Assembly (NCBI GenBank): GCA_902796505.1
Contig: CADBPA010000225.1
Location: forward strand, 1 to 17,787
Direction: 5' to 3'
DNA length: 17,787 nucleotides
Origin: an uncultured Ruminococcus sp.
Lineage (GTDB): Bacteria > Bacillota > Clostridia > Oscillospirales > CAG-272
Shown: positions 13,638 to 17,787 of the stretch, piece after piece
Numbering within the stretch: position 1 is the stretch's first letter
Layout of the letters: each line of letters starts with the position of its first letter
Position numbers and translations under genes: made by a program
The notes under the pieces: model-generated
What the model saw: only the letters and a program-made list of their open reading frames with translations
The model's database searches: none
Told to the model about the DNA's origin: nothing

Positions 13638-15374
13638 ATGATGAATACCAAGAACAGAAAACATAATTATCCCCAATATGAAACGACAAAATTCCGGGAT
13701 TTTCGAGAGATGGTGGAAAACGCCGCCGACCGTTTCGGCGACCGCGCCGCCTTCTATTATAAGGAAAAGCCGGACGATCCCGAAACCAAGACCGTAAGCT
13801 ACGCAGAAACGCGCGAGATCGTCCACGCGGTCGCCGCGGAGATGCACTCCCGTGGGATCGAAGGGCAGAAGGTCGCCATCATCGGCGGCGCCTCGGTCGA
13901 ATGGTTTCTCAGCTATTTTGCGCTGATGAACGTCGGCGCGATCACCGTTCCGGTCGATAAGGAGCTCCCCGTCCCGGATATGGCGTCCATTCTCAACACC
14001 GCCGAATGCACCTACGTCTTTTACGGCGAGGCGCAGAGAAAGAAGATCGACGAGCTGCGCGAGATCGTCCCGTCGCTGCGCGGTTTTGTCGAATTCGGCG
14101 AGGGGAGCGACCGCGCCGAGTCCTTTGAGCAGATCCGCGCCGCCGGCGAGGAGAAATTCAAGGATCCCGGAATGCGCGACTACTATTTCACGCACGAGAT
14201 CGATATCGACAAAATGGCGTCCATCGTCTTTACCTCCGGCACGACCGGGCAGGGCAAGGGCGTCATGCTCTCGCTTCGCAACATCTGCTCGGATATGGAG
14301 CAGGGAATGTACAATTTCCAGATCACCTACCGCACCCTCTTCGTCCTGCCGCCGCACCATACCTTCGGCTCGACGGTCAACCTCGTCGGCCACTACGCGC
14401 AGGGCTGTGAGATCTATATCTCCTCCGGCATCCGCTATATCATGAACGAGCTGAAGGAATTCAAGCCTACCCACCTGATCCTCGTTCCGCTCTTCATCGA
14501 GACCTTCTATAAGCGCATCCTCGCGGCGGCGGAGAAATCCGGGCAGCTCGCAAAGCTGCAGAAGGGCATCAAGCTCTCGAACGCTCTGCGCAAGGTCGGG
14601 ATCGATCTGCGCGGAAAGCTCTTCAAGGACGTCCTCGAAAACTTCGGCGGCAGGATCGAGATGATCATCTGCGGCGGCGCCGCGCTCAACCAGAAGATCA
14701 TCGATTTCTTCGAGTCGATCGGTATCGTCATCCTGAACGGATACGGCATCACCGAGTGCGCCCCCCTCATCTCCTGCAACCGCAACGAATGCCGCAAGAA
14801 CGGCTCGGTCGGTATGCCGATCGTCGGCGGTCAGGTCAAGATCCTCGATCCGGACGAAAACGGCGAGGGCGAGATCTGCTACAAAGGCCCGAACGTTATG
14901 CTCGGCTACTACCGCAACGAGGAGGCGACGAAAGCCGTCTTCACCGAGGACGGCTGGTTCCGCACCGGCGACCTCGGCTATATCAAGGTCTATGACGGAG
15001 ATCCCTGGATCTACATCACCGGCCGCTCGAAAAACCTCATCATCCTCTCCAACGGCAAAAACGTCTATCCCGAGGAGATCGAGACCGATCTGCAGGGCAT
15101 CTACGGCGTGTCCGAGGTCGTGGTCTATCAGGGCAGATCGAAGAGCAATCCCGATCTGGAGCTGATCGTCGCCGAGATCTTCCCGGACGAGGAAGCCCTG
15201 AAAATGCACCATATCGAAGATCCTCAGAAATATTTTGAAGAGGAAGTGCGCAAGGTCAACGAAAAGAACGTCGGCTACAAGGCGGTCGGCAGGGTCAAGC
15301 TCCGCTCGGAGGAATTCGTCAAGAACACCTCGCGCAAGATCATCCGCTTCAAGATCGACAAGACGATCGACTGA
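13638..15374 (+). CDS. AMP-forming acyl-CoA/acyl-ACP synthetase-like ligase, copy 1
   Basis: A 578-residue member of the ANL adenylate-forming family. The phosphate-binding motif TSGTTGQGKG starts at Thr199; NGYGITECAP is the A5 motif; DGWFRTGDLG is A7; GRSKNLIILSNGKNVYPEEI is A8; Lys567 in TSRKIIR is the expected A10 catalytic lysine. All key residues are present. The reaction is carboxylate activation with ATP and transfer to CoA or a carrier thiol; closest resemblance by eye is to long-chain fatty acyl-CoA ligases, but the substrate cannot be read from sequence. Two adjacent ATGs (13638, 13641) are possible; 13641 is better spaced from AAAGGA (7 nt against 4). The paralogue follows after about 100 nt. 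It is transcribed from the promoter at 13556. Confidence 0.9.
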   Translation: MMNTKNRKHNYPQYETTKFRDFREMVENAADRFGDRAAFYYKEKPDDPETKTVSYAETREIVHAVAAEMHSRGIEGQKVAIIGGASVEWFLSYFALMNVGAITVPVDKELPVPDMASILNTAECTYVFYGEAQRKKIDELREIVPSLRGFVEFGEGSDRAESFEQIRAAGEEKFKDPGMRDYYFTHEIDIDKMASIVFTSGTTGQGKGVMLSLRNICSDMEQGMYNFQITYRTLFVLPPHHTFGSTVNLVGHYAQGCEIYISSGIRYIMNELKEFKPTHLILVPLFIETFYKRILAAAEKSGQLAKLQKGIKLSNALRKVGIDLRGKLFKDVLENFGGRIEMIICGGAALNQKIIDFFESIGIVILNGYGITECAPLISCNRNECRKNGSVGMPIVGGQVKILDPDENGEGEICYKGPNVMLGYYRNEEATKAVFTEDGWFRTGDLGYIKVYDGDPWIYITGRSKNLIILSNGKNVYPEEIETDLQGIYGVSEVVVYQGRSKSNPDLELIVAEIFPDEEALKMHHIEDPQKYFEEEVRKVNEKNVGYKAVGRVKLRSEEFVKNTSRKIIRFKIDKTID

Positions 15375-15477
15375 TCGCAGATACCTCCGCACCTTTCCCT
15401 CGCGCGAATCCCGTTTTTCTCTCCCGTTTTCTGTACACCTGCATAATCGACGTGATGAAAGGATCAAGGATAAAACG

Positions 15478-17211
15478 ATGATTTTCCGCAACCGTAAGCG
15501 TCCGTATCCCCTCTACGAAACGACCAAATTCCGTGATTTCCGCGAAATGGTGGAAAACGCCGCCGACCGGTTTCCCAACCGCCCGGCGTTCCGCTATAAA
15601 GACAAGCCGACCGACAAAGAGACGAAGACCGTCTCCTTTTCCGCCTGCCGGAAGACCGTCCGCGCGCTCGCGGCGGAGGCGCACGTCCGCGGCTATGCCG
15701 GGCAGAAGATCGCCATGATCGGCGCCGCCTCGGTCGAGTGGTTCCTCACCTATTTTGCGCTCCCGATCGCCGGTGTGATCACCGTCCCGATCGACCGCGA
15801 GCTTCCGGTCGCGGACGCGGCGTCCATCCTCAATACCGCGGAATGCTCCTGCGTGTTCTACGGCGGCGCGCAGAGAAAGAAGATCGAAGAGCTGCGCGCT
15901 CTTGTTCCGTCGCTGCGCGATTTTGTCGAATTCGGAGACGCCGCGGACTTCGCCGAGTCCTTTGCCGATTTCTGCGCGGCAGGCGAGCGCGCGATCGCAG
16001 AGCCCGCCGTGATCGATTGGTACGAGCGGCACGAGATCGATATCGACTCGGTAAGTTCGATCGTCTTCACCTCCGGCACGACCGGAAAGGGCAAGGGCGT
16101 GATGCTCTCCCAGCGCAATATCTGCGCGGATATGGAATGCGCGATGTACTATTTTCAGATCACCCGGCGCACGATGTTCGTCCTTCCGCCGCACCACACC
16201 TTCGGCTCGACGGTCAATCTCGTCGGGCATTTCGCGCAGGGAAGCGAGATCTGCATTTCGGCAGGTCTGCGCTATATCCCCTCCGAACTGAAAGAATATC
16301 AGCCCACCCACCTGATCCTCGTTCCGCTCTTCGTCGAGACCTTCTATAAAAGGATCCTTGCGACGGCGGAGAAGGAGGGCAAGCTCGGAATGCTGCGCCG
16401 CATGATCCGGATCTCGGACGCCCTGCGCAAGGTCGGTATCGACCTGCGGCCGCTGCTCTTCCGCTCGGTGCGCGCCTCCTTCGGCGGAAAGCTTCATATG
16501 ATCATCTGCGGCGGCGCCGCGCTGAATCAGGCGATCATCGACTTTTTCGAGTCGATCGGTATCGTCATCCTGAACGGTTACGGCATCACCGAGTGCGCCC
16601 CCCTCATCTCCTGCAACCGCAACGAGTGCAGAAGACCCGGCTCGGTCGGCAGGCCGATCGCCGAAGGGCAGGTCAGGATCCTTTCTCCCGATGAAAACGG
16701 CGAGGGCGAGATCTGCTACAAAGGCCCGAACGTCATGCTCGGCTACTACCGCAACGAAGAAGCGACGCGGGAGGTCTTCACCGAGGACGGCTGGTTCCGC
16801 ACCGGCGACCTCGGCAGGATCGAAGAGGACAGGGGCGACAGCTGGATCTATATCACCGGCCGCTCGAAGAATCTCATCATCCTCTCCAACGGCAAAAACG
16901 TCTATCCCGAAGAGATCGAAAGCGATATCGGGCAGATCTACGGCGTGTCCGAGGCGGTGGTCTACGAGGGAGAATCGAAGAGCGACCCCGACCTTGAGCT
17001 GATCGTCGCCGAGATCTTCCCGGACGCCGAGGCGCTGATGCGGCGCGGCATCGACAATCCGCAAAAATATTTTGAAGAAGAGGTCCGCAAGATCAACGCG
17101 AAAAACGCCGGCTACAAAGCGGTCGGCCGCGTGAAGCTGCGCTTGGAGGAGTTTCTGAAAAACACCTCGCGCAAGATCATCCGCTATCGCATCGACCGGA
17201 CCGTGGACTGA
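15478..17211 (+). CDS. AMP-forming acyl-CoA/acyl-ACP synthetase-like ligase, copy 2
   Basis: A 577-residue paralogue of the preceding gene, colinear from YETTKFRDFREMVENAADRF to the C-terminus. TSGTTGKGKG starts at Thr198, and A5, A7 and A8 motifs are the same as in copy 1. Lys566 is in TSRKIIR. I chose the ATG at 15478 because AAGGA ends 7 nt before it and the protein then aligns with copy 1; the frame is open further upstream, but that part overlaps the end of copy 1 and reads as Arg/Ser-rich shadow. Many Lys positions of copy 1 are Arg here. The 103-nt gap (15375-15477) has no clear terminator or good promoter, so co-transcription is likely. Both copies look functional, so they may differ in substrate. 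Confidence 0.9.
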   Translation: MIFRNRKRPYPLYETTKFRDFREMVENAADRFPNRPAFRYKDKPTDKETKTVSFSACRKTVRALAAEAHVRGYAGQKIAMIGAASVEWFLTYFALPIAGVITVPIDRELPVADAASILNTAECSCVFYGGAQRKKIEELRALVPSLRDFVEFGDAADFAESFADFCAAGERAIAEPAVIDWYERHEIDIDSVSSIVFTSGTTGKGKGVMLSQRNICADMECAMYYFQITRRTMFVLPPHHTFGSTVNLVGHFAQGSEICISAGLRYIPSELKEYQPTHLILVPLFVETFYKRILATAEKEGKLGMLRRMIRISDALRKVGIDLRPLLFRSVRASFGGKLHMIICGGAALNQAIIDFFESIGIVILNGYGITECAPLISCNRNECRRPGSVGRPIAEGQVRILSPDENGEGEICYKGPNVMLGYYRNEEATREVFTEDGWFRTGDLGRIEEDRGDSWIYITGRSKNLIILSNGKNVYPEEIESDIGQIYGVSEAVVYEGESKSDPDLELIVAEIFPDAEALMRRGIDNPQKYFEEEVRKINAKNAGYKAVGRVKLRLEEFLKNTSRKIIRYRIDRTVD

Positions 17212-17218
17212 ACTTTCT

Positions 17219-17787
17219 ATGCAGGAAATCACACGATATACCGAAAACGGCGTCGCCGTTCACGCCTTCCAGAATCCCGCTCTGCACGGCTTTTATCTCT
17301 CGCTCTTTTTCAAAGCCGGCGCGCTCTACGAGAGGGACGGCGAGGCGGGGATCACGCATTTTCTCGAACACGTCGCCATCCGCAACGTCGAAAAGATTTC
17401 GGATGGCGCGCTCTACCGCGATCTCGACCGCAACGGTCTCGATATGAACGCCACCACCTACAGCGAGATGATCCAGTTTTATATCGCCGGGAGCACGGCG
17501 AAATTCCCCATCGGCGCGCGCTATCTTGCGATGCTCCTCTCCCCCCTCTGCCTCGACCGGCAGGAGATCGACGCCGAGCGCAAGCGCATCAAAGCCGAGA
17601 TCCGCGAATCGGACGACAAGGGAAGCCTTGCGACCTTCTCGAACAGCCTCGTCTACCGCGCGACCCCCCTCGCCTCCTCCATCCTCGGCAGCATCGGCTC
17701 GGTCAACGCCATCGGGCTTTCCAAACTCGAAGCCTATCGCCGATCGGTCAGCACGAAGGAAAATCTCTTCTTTTATCTGACCGGCGG
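17219..17787 (+). CDS. M16-family zinc metallopeptidase (3' truncated by window edge)
   Basis: 189 codons are visible and the frame stays open at the window end. HFLEH (47-51) is the inverted zinc motif HxxEH; Glu127 in ERKRIKAEIRE is the likely third zinc ligand, about 75 residues later as in the M16 family, with Glu120 the usual accompanying acid. GAGITHFLEH-like context and MNATTYSEMIQFYI also fit. The ATG lies 7 nt after the ligase stop; no good ribosome binding site is seen, so coupling is likely. Clostridial homologues are usually about 420 residues and cytoplasmic; no signal peptide is seen here. Substrate unknown. Confidence 0.88.
   Translation, partial: MQEITRYTENGVAVHAFQNPALHGFYLSLFFKAGALYERDGEAGITHFLEHVAIRNVEKISDGALYRDLDRNGLDMNATTYSEMIQFYIAGSTAKFPIGARYLAMLLSPLCLDRQEIDAERKRIKAEIRESDDKGSLATFSNSLVYRATPLASSILGSIGSVNAIGLSKLEAYRRSVSTKENLFFYLTG

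Noticed and set aside
15235..15477. Upstream extension of ligase copy 2
   Set aside because: Overlaps the end of copy 1 in another frame and is Arg/Ser-rich; the ATG at 15478 has a good ribosome binding site and matches copy 1.
13578..17232. Two antisense frames of over 600 residues opposite the acyl ligases
   Set aside because: They look alike only because the sense genes are paralogues; the sense strand holds all ANL motifs.

Overview
The window reads as GC-rich chromosomal DNA from a Bacillota/Clostridia-type bacterium. The reasons are consensus sigma-A promoters (TTGACA-17-TATAAT), AGGAGG-type ribosome binding sites, U-tract terminators, a tRNA-Gln with encoded CCA, a clostridial-type serine recombinase, a YlmH homologue and a Gram-positive lipobox protein. 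I cannot name a genus. Genes are densely packed. The long antisense frames look like shadows of GC-rich coding sequence.

Region 1 (1-1640) is a junction between mobile and chromosomal DNA. The C-terminal part of an AT-richer large serine recombinase runs rightward. It converges on a complete leftward tRNA-Gln(CTG) unit with a consensus promoter, the tRNA and an intrinsic terminator. The recombinase frame ends inside the tRNA terminator stem. Next comes about 320 bp of strikingly purine-rich, apparently non-coding DNA with a G-quadruplex motif and an exact 28-bp direct repeat.

Region 2 (1641-10358) is the most unusual part: a rightward cell-envelope cluster. (a) A 743-residue protein fuses an approximately 12-helix YwaF/TIGR02206-like membrane domain to an ABC-2 export-type ATPase. 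(b) An ABC-2-like permease overlaps it by 8 nt. (c) A 179-residue membrane-anchored extracytoplasmic protein of unknown family starts 1 nt after the permease stop. (d) After 78 nt comes a 1293-residue lipoprotein with seven tandem Ig-like repeats and an unrecognised C-terminal region, closed by a strong terminator. Genes (a) to (c) almost certainly form one operon; (d) may be co-expressed.

Region 3 (10396-13507) is a leftward translation/folding operon: an RsmF-type rRNA m5C methyltransferase, a parvulin peptidyl-prolyl isomerase without signal peptide, and the S4-domain protein YlmH. It starts from a perfect consensus promoter and ends at a bidirectional terminator.

Region 4 (13556-17787) is a rightward unit from a divergent promoter: two tandem paralogous AMP-forming acyl-CoA/acyl-ACP synthetase-like ligases, then the start of an M16 zinc peptidase cut by the window edge.

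Best candidate for something undescribed: the YwaF-ABC fusion with its operon partners, including a Shine-Dalgarno/ATG pair exactly at the domain boundary that could also yield a free ATPase subunit.
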